DNA from: Papio anubis
Taxonomy: Eukaryota; Chordata; Mammalia; Primates; Cercopithecidae
DNA: 64,000 bases
Assembly: GCF_008728515.1 (NCBI RefSeq)
Contig: NC_044985.1
Coordinates: 77,352,155 to 77,416,154, forward strand
Direction: 5' to 3'
The notes beneath the pieces were generated by a model. It had not been told where the DNA came from. It was given only the letters and a program-made list of their open reading frames with translations, and did not search any database. Below, one piece after another: positions 39,916-53,037 of this stretch; position 1 is the stretch's first letter, and every line of letters begins with the position of its first letter. A program made the position numbers and the translations under genes.

Positions 39916-41989
39916 CACAGAGAAGGAGCAAGATAGTGGGATAGAAAGGTCCACCAATCATCTCCCCCAGCAAGGACACCAATTTAACAACTATCTACAC
40001 ACAAAAAGAACATCTTCATAAGAATAAAAAATTAGCTGAGCCCTCCTAGTATCTGGTTTTAACTTCTTTCTCTGAAAGAGGCACTGAAGAGGTAGAAAAA
40101 ACAGTCTTGAAGGTGGATGCCACCCCTTTCCCACCGCTGGACAGCGGCAACATGGTACTGAGTGTCTCTGGCACTGGAGGAGGGAGAATACAGCAATTGT
40201 GAGTTGTTGAACTCAGTATTAGAGCATAAAGGAAAACTAGACCAAACTAAACTGGGGCCCACACACTAAGGCAGCATATAAACTAGCCCTATCCAGAGCA
40301 GAATCATAGATCCCAGCAGTCAGAACTTGAGTTCCCACAGACCTTGCCACCAAGGGCTAAAGTTCTCTGGGTCTCGAAGTAAACTTGAAAGGCAGTCTGG
40401 GTCATAAAGACTGCAATTCTTAGGTGAGTCCTAGGCCTGAAATGGGCTTAGAGGCAGTGGACTTGGGGCCATGGGACCAACTGAGACACTAGCTGAGGTA
40501 ACTAAGAGAATACTGACATCAACCCTTCCCTAACCTCGAACTACACAGCTTCTGGTTCCAAAAAAGATCCCTTCTTTCCACTTGATGAGAGCAGAGGAAA
40601 GAAAGTGTGAAGGACTTTGTCCTGCATCTTGGATACAGCTCAACTACAGAAGGCTAAGGCACTGGACGGAATTGTGAGACTCCCATTCTAGGACCCAACT
40701 CCCGGACAACATTTCTAGACACACCCTGGGGTAAAAGGAAATCTGGTACCTTGAAAGGGAAGACCCATTCCTGACAGCATTCATCACCTGCTAACTGAAA
40801 AACCCTTGGGCCCCCCAAAACCAGCAGCTATACCCAGGCACTGTGCTGAGGGTCTTTGGTAAGCCTCTGAGACTTATTGGCTTCAGGTAAGACTCAGCAC
40901 ATTCCCATCTGTGGTGTCTATGGGATGAAAATCCCTCTGCTTGACAAAAGCAAAGGAAAAAGTAAAGGGGACTTTGTCTTGCACCTTAGGTACAAGCTCA
41001 ACCACAAGGAAGTAGATAACTAAGTGGGCTCTTGGGGTCCCCAATTTCAGGTCATGACTCATGGATGGCATTTGTGGCTGTGCCCTGGACCAGAGGGGAG
41101 CTCACTGACATAAAAGGTGAGTCCCAGGCTAGGCAGCATTCATAAGCTGAATTAAGAGCCCTTGGTCCTTAAGGAAGCGTTGGTAGTAGTCTGGCAGTAC
41201 TCCCTGTGGCCTGTGGTTGTGGATATGGGGTGAGGCTACTCTGCCTTTGGGGGAAGGAAAGAGTGAGAAGGACTGTGTCTTGCGGTGTGCATGTCAGCTC
41301 AGTTGCAGTACAATAGAACACTAGGTAGATTTCTAAGGCTTTTGACTACAGTCCTTGACTCCCAGATGGCACCTCTGCACCCAAACGAGGCCTGGGGGCA
41401 ATCGCCCCCTGAAGGGATGGACACAGGCCTGACTGGCTTTGCCACCTGCTGATTGTAGAGCCCCAGGGCCTCGAGCAAACATAAGCAGTAGCCATGGAGT
41501 GGTTACAGCAGGTCTTGGATGAGACCCAGTGTTATTCTAGCTTCAGGTCTGACCCAGAAAAGGCATACTGGTGGTGACCACAGGGCTGCTGTGCCACTCC
41601 ACCTTCAGCTTTAGGTGACTCTGAACAGAGAGAGAGAAACTTTGAGAGAAAGTAAGGGAAGAAAACAAGAGTCTCTGCCTGGTAATCCAGATATTTCTCC
41701 TAGATGTTATCAGAGACCATCAAGGAGGTACCTCTATGAACCTACAAGAACCACAACGTTACTGGGCTTGGGCACTCCCTAAAGCAGATACAGCTTAGAT
41801 CTCAACACCCAAGTCCCTTCAAATGCTGGAAAGCCTTCTTAAGAAAGCCAAGTACAAACAAGCCCAGATGTTGAAGTCTATAATAGACACCTAACTTTTC
41901 ACTGCCCAGACACTAATGAGTATCCACAAGCATCAATACCATCCAGGAAAACATGACTTCGCCAAATGAAGTAAGTAAGTCACCAGGGA

Positions 41990-42880
41990 CCGATTGTGGA
42001 CAAAACAGATATGTGATATTTCAGGCAGAGAATTCAAAATAGCTATGTAGAGTAAACTCAAAGAAAGTCAAGATAACACAGGAAAGGAATTCAAAATTCT
42101 ATCAGATAAATTTAAAATTTACAAAGAGATTGAAATCATTAAACAAACTCAAGCAGAAATTTTGGAGCTGAAAAATGCCTAAAGAATAAATCAAAGTCTT
42201 TTAATAACAGAATTGATCAAGTAAAGAAAATAGTGAGCTTAAAGAAAGGCTATTTTAAAATACACAGTCAAAGAAAGCAAGGAAAAAAAGATTTAAAAAC
42301 AATTAAGCACAACTATGGGATCTAGAAAATAGCATCCAAAGGGTCAATGTAAGAATTATTTGTCTTAGAAACAAGGCAGAGAAAGAGATAGGGCTACAAA
42401 GTTTATTCAAAGGAATAATAATGGCAGTGAACTTCCCAAATCTAGAGAAATATATCAGTATCCAAGTAAAAGAAGGTTATGGAACACCAAGCAGATTTAA
42501 TCCAAAGAAGACTACATTAAGTCATTTAATACTCAAACTTCCAAAGACCAAGGATAAATAAAGGATTCTAAAAGCGGGAAGAGAAAAATCAAAAACAAAA
42601 ATAAAGCAAGTAACATACAATGGACCTCCAACATGCCTGGCAGCAGGTTTTCCAGTGGAAAACTTACAGGCCAGGAGAAAGTGTCATAACATATTTAAAG
42701 TACTGCAGTACAAAGAAACTTTTATGTTGGAATAGCGTAGCCAGTGAAAATATCCCTCAAATATGAGAGAAAAATAAAATGCTTCCCAGACAAACAAAAG
42801 CTCAGGGGTTTCACCAACACCAGACCTATTCTGCAAGAAATGTGAAAGGGAGTACACCAAGCAGAAAGAAAAGGATGTTA
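41990..42880 (+). pseudogene. ORF1 remnant of the old L1
   Basis: Carries the coiled-coil-like Lys/Glu/Gln-rich part (about 42060-42260) followed by the C-terminal nucleic-acid-binding part ('tccagtggaaaacttacagg', near 42650). ORF1 proteins of L1 form trimers that bind L1 RNA. Stops occur in every frame, so no product is expected. Confidence 0.6.
42521..42630 (+). repeat. source-like copy of a duplicated L1 ORF1 segment
   Basis: Starts 'gtcatttaatactcaaactt' and runs to 'tggacctcca'. A diverged second copy lies at 44242-44356, in the wrong place for L1 structure. Confidence 0.8.
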
Positions 42881-43621
42881 ACTGAGCAGTAAGTAATCAT
42901 CTGAAGGTACAAAACTCATAGGTAATAGTCAGTACACAGAATATTATAACACTGTAACTGTGGTGTGTGAACTACTCTTATCCTAAGTAGAAAGACTAAA
43001 CAATAAACCAATCAAAAATAATAACTGCAATAATGTTTCATGACCTAGAGAGTACAACAAGATATACATAGAAACAAAAAAAAAGTTAAAAAGAAGCAGA
43101 GGAAGTATGTCAAGGTTTAGAGTTTTTATAATTTTTTTGCTTGTTTGTTTGTTCATGCAAGAAGTCCTTAATTGTTATTAGCTTAAAATAATAGGTTATA
43201 AGATAGAATTTGCAAACCTCATGGTAACCTCAAACCAAAGTAATACAACGGATTCAAAAACAATAATAAGCAAGAAAATAAATCATGATCACCAGGTACA
43301 ATTACCTTCACTAATAATACAAAAAGGAAAGAAAAAAGAAGGAAAAGACCACAAACAACCAGAAAATAAATAACAAAATGGCAGAAGTAGGTCTATACTT
43401 ACCAATAATAACATTGAATGTAAATGGACTCAATTCTCCAATACAAAGACAAAGAATGGCCGAATGAATGAATGAACAGGACCCATTGATCTGTTGCCTA
43501 CAAAAATACAGATCATCAATAAAGACGCATAGACTGAAAATAAAGGGATGGAAAAAGATATTCTATATCCACAGAAATTGAAAAAGAGTAAGAGTAGCTA
43601 TACACATATAAGACAAAATAG

Positions 43622-43649
43622 ATTTTGAGAATCTATAGATTCTCAAAAT
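43622..43649. repeat. 28-bp perfect palindrome
   Basis: ATTTTGAGAATCTA and its exact reverse complement are adjacent with no spacer. It is embedded in an imperfect repeat of 'caaaatagatt(t/a)tgag', which points to a local inverted duplication inside the L1 endonuclease region. Confidence 0.97.
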
Positions 43650-44241
43650 AGATTATGAGACAAAAAACTATAAGAAGAGACAAAGAAGATCACTATATAT
43701 TGATAAAGGGGTCAATTCAGCAAAATGATAAAACAATTTTAAATATATATATATGCAACCAACATTGTAGCACCTAGATATACAAAGCAAATATTATTAG
43801 AGGAAAAGGGAAAGATAAATGAAAATCCAATAATCGCTGTACATATCAACAACCTACTTTTAGAATTGGACAGATTTTCCAGGGAATCACCAAGGAAACA
43901 TTGGACTTAATCTTCACTATAGACCAAATGTATCTAACAGATATGTACAGAAGTTTTTATTCAAGAGCTGCAGAATGCACATTCTTTTCCTCAGCACATA
44001 TAAATCATTTTCAAGAAGAGAACTTATGTTAGGTCACAAAAAAAGTCTTAAAACATTCAAAAACTGAAATAATATCAAGCATTTGTTTCTGACCATGATA
44101 GAATAAAACTAGAGGTTGATAACAAGAAGAATTTTGGGAAGTATACAATTACATGGAAATCAAACAAAATACTCCTGAATGACCAACGTTTCAATGAACA
44201 ACTTAAGAAAATTTAAAACGATTTCTTGAAACAAATGATAA

Positions 44242-44356
44242 GGCATTTAACAGTTAAACTTCCAGAGACCAAGGATTAAAAAATAAAAAATAAAAAAAAA
44301 AGATTTCTAAAAGCAGCAAGAGGAACAAACAAACAAACATACAAGGGAGCTCCATG
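44242..44356 (+). repeat. displaced copy of the ORF1 segment, inside ORF2
   Basis: Starts 'ggcatttaacagttaaactt', passes 'agaccaagga', 'ttctaaaagcagcaagagga' and ends 'gggagctcca'. It aligns along its length to 42521-42630 with small gaps and an A-rich expansion. It interrupts ORF2 between 'gaaacaaatgata' and 'acctaggggttactgcaaaa', which are normally about 30 bases apart in L1. Confidence 0.8.
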
Positions 44357-45070
44357 CAATGGATACAAACTGTACAAAAACCTAGGGGTTACTGCAAAAG
44401 CAGTACTAAGAAGAAAGTTTATAGATAGTAGTGCCTAAAATAAAAAGGAGGAAAAACTTCAAATAAACAATGTAATGATACATCTTAAATAAACAGAAAA
44501 GTGAGAGCCACAACCAGTAGTAAGGTCCCTTCCTCTGCTGCCTCCAAGTTGGACAGGGAACATGAACACTGAAATCACCCCAGAGCTAAAGCAGGCAGCC
44601 TGAGAGTGCTAAGCCATGATCTACAGCCAGCACTCAAGTGGGAGAGGAGCCCACACTTTTAGAACATTGTGAGGGAACATGATTGCAAGTGAGAAAAAAA
44701 TACAAGGGAGTCACCACTAAGTAAGAACCTACCTACTGACCACTACATCTAAGCACCAACTACTGGATCACACCCCAAAGCTTCAACAACACCAAAATAA
44801 CCTTGCTAACACACCCCCTTGTGAAACCAAAGACAAGAAGTCAGCTACAAATAAAAACCCTTCCCTAAGCCTCAGCCCTGTGAAAATATCCAGAAGAGAA
44901 GTCTACTGACTGTACTCGATCTGCACTGCAGTTAAAGGAAGTCCCACACACAGAGATGACAAAGAACCAATGCAAAAACTCAGGCAACCCAGATGGCCAG
45001 TGTCTTATGTTCTCCCAAAGACCTCTTCAGATTTCCAAAAAGTGTTCTTAACAAGGCTAAGTTGACTGAA

Positions 45071-45822
45071 ATGACAGAAATGAAATTCGATTATGGATAG
45101 GAATGAAGATCATTGAGATTCAGGTGAATGACAAAATCCAAATAAAGGAAACTAAGAATCACACGTACTAAAAAATACAGGAGCTGACTGATGAAATAGT
45201 CAGTATAAACAGAGAACCTAACTCACCTGATAGATGTGAAAAACACACTGCAAGTATTTCACAAGGCAGTGGCAAATATTAACAACAGAATAGACCAAGC
45301 TGAGGAAAGAAAGTTAGAACTTAAAGACTCATTCTCTGAAATAAGACAGCCAGGCAAAAATAAACATAAAAGAATGAAAAGGAATGAACAAAACCTCTGA
45401 AAAATATGGGATTATGTAGAAAGACCAAATCTATGAATCATTGGCATCTCTGAAAGAGACAGGGAGAAAGCAAACAAGTTGGAAAACATATTTCAGGATA
45501 TTGTTCATGAAAACTTCCCCAATCTCACTAAAGAGGCCAACAGTCAAATTCAGAAAATATGAAGAACCCCTGAAAGAATCTACACAAGAAGATAATCTCC
45601 AAGATGCATAATCATGAGATTCTCCAAAATCAAAATGAAGGAAAATATGTTAAAAGCGACCCGAGAGAAAGATCAAGTCACCCACAAAGTGAAGCCTATT
45701 ATGCTAAGAGCAGGCCTCTCAGCAGAAACCCTATAATCCAGCGACCATTGCCAGCCACTACAAAAACACAGTTAAGTACACAGATCAGTGAAACTATAAA
45801 ACAACCGCATAAACAGGTCTGA
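45071..45822 (+). pseudogene. ORF1 remnant of the L1PB-type element
   Basis: Starts at the family position of the ORF1 ATG and ends in a TGA just before the short inter-ORF spacer. The N-terminal half (coiled coil, Glu/Lys-rich) is recognisable, and the C-terminal domain is cut by a deletion that joins 'ctataatccagcgac' to 'cattgccagcc'. Several stops interrupt it. A 72-codon frame (45604-45822) is the residual C-terminal piece. Confidence 0.8.
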
Positions 45823-45844
45823 ATAACAACCAGCTAACATCACG

Positions 45845-48800
45845 ATGACAGGATCAAATTTACACATATCAATACTAATCATAAATGTGAATGGGTTAAA
45901 TGCCCATTTAAAAGGCACAGAGTGGCAAGCTGAATAAATAACCAAGACCCAATGATATAATGTCTTCAAGAGATCCAACTCACGTGCAAAGACACTTACA
46001 GACTCAAATAGATGGAGAAAAACCTACCAAGCAAATGGAAAACAGAGAAAAAACAGATGTTGAAATCCTAATTTCAGACAAGACAGATTTTAAACCAACA
46101 AAGATCAAAAAAGATAAAGAAGGGCATTACATAATAGTAAGGTAATTCAACAAGAAGATCTAACTACCCTAAATGTATATTCAGCCAACACAGGAGAGCC
46201 CAGAATCATAAAGCAACTACTTACAGACTTTCAAAGAGACTTAGACTCCCACACAATAATAGTGGGAGACGTCAACACCCCACTTTACAGTATTGGAAAG
46301 ATCACCAAAGCGGAAAATGAATACATTCAGGACCTGAACTCATCACTGGATCAAATGGACCTGGTAAACATCTACAGAACTCTCCACCCAAAAACAACAC
46401 AATATACCTTCTTTTCGTTACCACATGGCACATACTCTAAAAGTGACCACTTAATTGGACATCAATCAATCCTTAGCAAATGCAAAAGAACAGAAATAAT
46501 CGCAAACACTCTCTTGGGTCACAGCACAATTTAATTAGATATCAAGACTAAGAAAACTGCTCAAAACCATATACTTTTACAGAAATTAAACAACCTCCTA
46601 CTGAGTGACTTTTGAATAAATAATAAAATTAAGGCAAAAATCGAGAAATTCTTTGAAACTAATGAGAACAAAAATACACTAAAGATGCAATAGAATTTCT
46701 AGGACACAGCTAAGGAAGTGTTAAAAAGGAAATTTACAGCACCAAATGCCCACATCAAAAAGTTAGAATGATCTCAGTTTGCCAACCTCACATTACACTT
46801 AAAAGAACTAGAGAACCAAGAGCAAATCAACCCCAAAGCTAGAATCAGACAAGAAATAACCAAAATAACAGCTGAACTAAAGGAGATTAAGACATAAAAA
46901 AATTCAAAAGATGAATGAATATAGGAGATGGTTTTGTGAAAAAATTGATAAGATAGATGGACCACTAGCTATATTTATAAAGAAGAAAAGAGAGATGATC
47001 CAAATAAGCACAATTATAAATGACAAAGGGAATATTACAACTGATCCCACAGAAATACAAATAACCATTAGATTATATCTCTACGTACACAAACTAGAAA
47101 ATATAGAAGAAATGAATAAACTCCTGGACATATATGCTCTTTCAAGACTGAACAAGGAAGAAATTAATTCCTTAAACACACTAATAACAAGCTTCCAAAT
47201 TGAGTCAGTAATAAATAGCCTACCAACAAAATTAAAACCTCAAGAGCATACGGATTCGGAGCCAAATTCTACTTTTAAAAAGAAGTTCTAGTACCGTTCC
47301 TACTAAAACTATTCCAAAAAATTGAAGAGGAGGGACTCCTCCTAAACTCATTCTATGAGGCTAGCATCATCATGATACCAAAACCAGGAGGAGACACACA
47401 AAAAAAGGAAACTTCAGGCCAATATCCTTGATGAATATCAATCCAAAAATTCTCAATAACAACAAAATACTTAAATCTGAATCCAGCACCACGTTCAAAA
47501 TCTTATCCATTATTATTAAATAGGCTTTAACCCTGGGATTCAAGTTTCTTTCAACATACGTAAATCAATAAATGTGATTCATCACATAAACAGAACTAAA
47601 AACAACATCACATGAAGTCTTATCAGGTACAGAAAAGGCTTTTGATAAAATTCAGTAAGTCCTCAAGGTTAAAAACTCTCAATAAACTAGTTGTTAAAGG
47701 AACAGACCTCAAAATAATAAGATTAATCTGTGACAAACCCACAGCCATAATCATAATAAATGGGTAAAAGATGGAAGCACTCTCTTTGAAAACCGACACA
47801 AAAATGCCCTCTCTCATTATTCCTATTCAGTGTAGTATTAGAAGACCCGGCCAGAACAATTAGGCAAGGGAAAGAAATAAAGGGCATTCAAATAGAAATA
47901 GAGGAAGTCAAACTATTCCTCTTTGGAAACAACATAAATTCTTCATCCAGAAAACCCCATAGTCTTGACCGCAAAGCTCCTTAAGCTGATAAACAGCTTC
48001 AGCAAAGTCTCAGGCTACAAAATCAACATACAAAAATGTCTAGCATTCCTATACACCAACAACAGACAAGCTGAAATCCAAATCAGGAATGCAATCTCAC
48101 TTACAACCGCCACAAAAAGACTTAAATACCTAGAAATAGAGCTAACCAGGAAGGTGAAAGATCTCTATAAGGAGAACCATAAAACACTGCTCAAAAAAAT
48201 CAGAAATGACACAAACAAATGAAAAACTATTCCATGCTCAGAACATAAAGAATGACTGTCATTAAAATGGCCATTACTTCCCAAAGCAGTTTATTTCAAC
48301 TTCATTCCTATCAAACTAATAATGGCATTCTTCACAAAACTAGAAAAAAACTGCTTTAAAATGTATATGGAACCAAACGAATCCTAATAGCTAAGGCAAT
48401 CCAAAGCAAGAATAACAAAGCTTGAGGCATGATGCTACTGGACTTCAAACTATACTTTATAAATTTTAAAGCAGTTTTTTTCTAGTTTGAAAAAAATATA
48501 TCAACCCCATTATATTGTGGGCAAAGGACATGAACAGACACTTTCCAAAAGAAGACATACAAGCAGACAACAAGCATATGAAGAAAAGCTCAACATCACT
48601 GATCATTAGAAAGAAGAAAAGCTCAACATCATTGATCATTAGAAAAATGCTAATAAAATCCACAATGAAATACCATCACACATCAGTTAGAATGGCTATC
48701 ACTAAAAAGCCAAAAAAATGACTGATACTGCAAGCTTGCAGAGAAAAAGAAACACTTATACATTGTTTGTGGGAGTGTAAATTAGTTCAACAATTGTGGA

Positions 48801-49140
48801 AAACAGTGTGGCAATTCCTCAAGGGGTTAAAAACAGAACTACCATTCCACCCAGCAATTCATTACTGGTTATATACCTAAAGGAATATAAATTGTTCTAT
48901 TATGAAGACACATGCATGAGTATGTTCATTGCAGCACTATTCACAGTGGCAAAGACATGAAATCAACCCGAATGCCTATCAATGGTAGACTGGATTAAAA
49001 CAAAACTGTTGTACATATACACCATGGAATACTATACAGCCATAAAAAAGAATGAGATCATCACCTCTGCAGGAACATAGATAGAGCTGGAGGCCATTAT
49101 CCTTAGCAAACTAACATAGTAACAGAAAACCAAATACCGC
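45845..49140 (+). pseudogene. ORF2 remnant of the L1PB-type element
   Basis: Opens MTGSNLHISILIINVNGLNA, the start of the endonuclease domain, and is soon broken by a stop. A 90-codon piece at 46262-46534 carries the GDVNTPL segment of the endonuclease and its later SDH motif as SDHLIG. A 126-codon piece at 46911-47291 is the N-terminal part of the reverse transcriptase. At 47919-47933 the RT catalytic loop, normally FADD in L1, reads FGNN, so both catalytic aspartates are lost. A 33-bp tandem duplication follows at 48581-48646. No active protein is possible. The 3' limit is approximate. Confidence 0.88.
48581..48646. repeat. 33-bp tandem duplication in L1 ORF2
   Basis: 'aagaaaagctcaacatca' plus the next 15 bases occurs twice in tandem, with one T/C difference. 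The unit is a multiple of three and adds 11 residues ([11 protein letters not shown]) to the residual frame. Confidence 0.95.
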
Positions 49141-49390
49141 ATGTTCTCACTTATAAGTGGGAGCTAAATGATGAGAACACATGGACACATAGAGGGGAAC
49201 AACACACACTGGGGCCTACCTGAGGATAAAAGGTGGGAGGAGGGAGAGGATCAGAAAAATAACTAATGGATAGTAGGATTAACACCTGGGTGAAAAAGTA
49301 ATCTTTACAACAAACACCGTGACACAAGTTTACCTATATAACAAACTGTACATGTACCCTTGAACTTAAAATAAAAGTTAAAAAATATAA

Positions 49391-49815
49391 TATGTGGTAC
49401 ATATACACAAAGGAGTGCTATTCAGTCATAAAAAGATGAAATTCTGTCATTTAAAACAACACGTATGGAAATGGAGATCCTTATATTGAAATAAGCAAGG
49501 CACGGTAAGATAAACATCTCATGTTATCCTTTATTTGTGGGATCCAAAAATCAAAACGATTGAACTTATGTACATAGAGAACATAAGGATGGTTATCAGA
49601 AGCTAGGAAGGAGAGTGGGTGAGTGAATAGGGGACATAAGGATAATTAAGGAGTACAAAAGTAATAAAAAGAAATATGTGCCTACTATGTAGCCACAAAA
49701 ATTAAAAACCAAAAATTTATAAAAAAGCATGCCAATATCACAACATCTCATGTACCCTATAAATATATATACTTACTATGTAATCACAAAAATTAAAAAA
49801 AAAACAAATTAAAAA
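49391..49815 (+). mobile_element. L1 3' end (L1MA/L1PB-type) right of the nested element
   Basis: 'tatgtggtacatatacacaa', 'ctattcagtcataaaaagat', 'gatggttatcagaagctagg' and 'catgtaccctataaatatat' are ORF2 end and 3' UTR of an older L1 in the same orientation as the L1M piece at 39920. It may be the continuation of that element after a deletion, or a separate insertion. The terminal words 'ctactatgta(g/a)(c/t)cacaaaaattaaaa' occur twice (about 49683 and 49773). Confidence 0.8.
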
Positions 49816-50904
49816 GCGCTCACAATATTTTGCCATTACATTATTTTTTATTTCCAAAAATGTTTGATTGTTCTCTTTCACAAAAATTTGAATGTGTCTT
49901 TCCTCCCTAAATTGACTTTTATTATGGCTTTCGATGAGTTTCAAAGAAAGTAGTTTGTTTCCATCTTTGATAGCCTAATAAATCATGACTTATTAAAGTG
50001 TTGGAGGAGACCAGAATGTTTCTCAAAGAGATTGTTTTTTTCTCGATTAAAGATGTGTAAAAATGATTTCACTTACACTTGGTATAATATAATTTATCTT
50101 CAAGATGTCACATTGCATATGGACTTTATTAATTGTTTCTTTTAACAATATAGCATTGGATATGATCCATTGTCTTTTGTACTAGAGGGACCTATAGCAG
50201 CACTTCCTACTTGCTTTGCACTGGTAAAGTATTAAAATTCACCTTTTACTGTGTATCAAATATTTTATATCTTATTCCATAAAAATTATTTTTGTATAAG
50301 AGATATACAAATAAAATCTGATCAAGTTTTAAATAAAGGTCACATAAAAATCCACTAATAAGGATAGAGACACGTAGTAGCTTTGAAACATTTTAAATTC
50401 TGGTACCACTTTTCAGAATTTGGTATTATTCACAGCTTGTGATCCTGATATATTCTTTTTTGATTAAAGCATTTGGTAAGGGACTATGATGCTTCTGCCA
50501 TGCGTCTCCTCCTGGTAACCCTCCAACAATACTGCTGCTCCAAATGGTGTCTTGTTTTCCCTTAAAATGACTTTGATATGGTGTTGAAGAGCAAAGGGAG
50601 AAGGGTAATTTTTCTTTGGATTGGGAGGTCAGGAACTAAAATTTGGTAGATGAGAAGGAATGAAGAGAGCTGGGAAGAAAGCATCCTGATCTGTGGAACC
50701 AGGACCAAAGAAGACAGTCTGTGTGTGGAACAGAAAAGCGAAGTGGTTAGAAAATAACAATAATAGAGAAAGGCTGAAAATATGGAGGGTTTTGCAAGTC
50801 CTAATTTTATTAGATAGTTGGAGGGTTGTTTTTGAAGACTACCTTACTGGAGAGTCTCTTCATTTATAAATGGAGAATTATGCTATTCTCTATTTCACAA
50901 GTTA
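49816..50904. other. AT-rich DNA, no gene seen
   Basis: No gene or named repeat recognised. Confidence 0.5.
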
Positions 50905-51165
50905 CTATAGTAATAGATAATGGCTATATACTTCTTGTGCCAGTTACTGTGTCAAAATGTGTTAACTTTCAAATACCTTTTAATAAAGATACTATCACCT
51001 CCATTTTATAGATAAGAATATTGAGGCAGAGAAAATTTAAGTAAATTATCCAAGTCATGCACTTTGGACATGCAGGCACTCTTTAAATGCATTTAACTAG
51101 ACCAGAATTTAAACTTAGGTGATAACTCCAGTCTCTGTGCTCTTAACCACATGTACACTAGAATC
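50905..51165 (-). mobile_element. MIR SINE (antisense)
   Basis: Antisense MIR order: 'cttcttgtgccagttactgt', 'ctatcacctccattttatag', 'gaggcagagaaaatttaagt', 'gatgtgctc'-like closing 'tctgtgctcttaaccacatg'. Confidence 0.75.
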
Positions 51166-51434
51166 TGTTAACAGGAATTAAATGAGATTATGTATGTGAT
51201 GAAGGAACCTCAGTTCCCTGATTTTTGTGTGTGTAGTCTGCTCTAAAATCAATGTACTCCATTCCAAGTCTTAAGTATTTTGAGCCCTGTACAATAATCT
51301 TTTTTAACCTTGCTATAAATGGTATGCCTTTGTTTCCTTTCCCTGCCTCTATTATCTCTAGCATTTCAGAAATGTACACAAAGTTGCCTTTTCCCCAAGC
51401 TAAGCACCCCAATCTTTTTCTCCATCATTAAAAC

Positions 51435-51479
51435 ATAAAATAAAATAAAATAAAATAAAATAAAATAAAATAAAAAAAA
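51435..51479. repeat. (TAAAA)9 pentanucleotide microsatellite
   Basis: About nine perfect TAAAA units ending in a run of A. It has no SINE body upstream. Confidence 0.95.
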
Positions 51480-53025
<1,546 letters not shown>

Positions 53026-53037
53026 CCACGTTGAGGT

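Larger units (their letters stand above)
39920..44510 (+). mobile_element. old L1 (L1M/L1PB-like), 5' UTR to ORF2 start
   Basis: A near-complete 5' part of an old L1. The 5' UTR starts 'agaaggagcaagatagtggg' and 'ttaacaactatctacacaca'; ORF1 remnants lie near 41990-42880; the ORF2 start codon is at 43378-43380, followed by the endonuclease domain opening. Numerous stops and frameshifts show long inactivity. After 44510 the sequence enters a younger L1, and the reverse transcriptase part of this element is not found on the other side. Confidence 0.88.
43378..44510 (+). pseudogene. ORF2 endonuclease remnant of the old L1
   Basis: After the start codon the frame reads MAEVGLYLPIITLNVNGLNS, the opening of the L1 endonuclease domain, and stops 30 codons in. 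Recognisable pieces of the domain follow in other frames (for example around 43525-43620 and 43745-44200). A foreign segment related to ORF1 (44242-44356) is embedded near its end. Nothing of the reverse transcriptase follows. Confidence 0.85.
44511..49390 (+). mobile_element. L1PB-type L1, nearly full length, inactivated
   Basis: A primate L1 with 5' UTR ('ctgcctccaagttggacagg', 'acactgaaatcaccccagag'), ORF1, ORF2 and 3' UTR ending 'ccttgaacttaaaataaaag' and an A-rich tail. At about 4.9 kb it is shorter than a complete copy because of internal deletions: roughly 200 bases at the end of ORF1 (near 45748) and several hundred bases in the C-terminal half of ORF2 (near 48460-48520). It is inserted in an older L1. 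Confidence 0.9.

Noticed and set aside
46262..47291. Two frames of 90 and 126 codons as host genes
   Set aside because: They are surviving pieces of the L1 endonuclease and reverse transcriptase.
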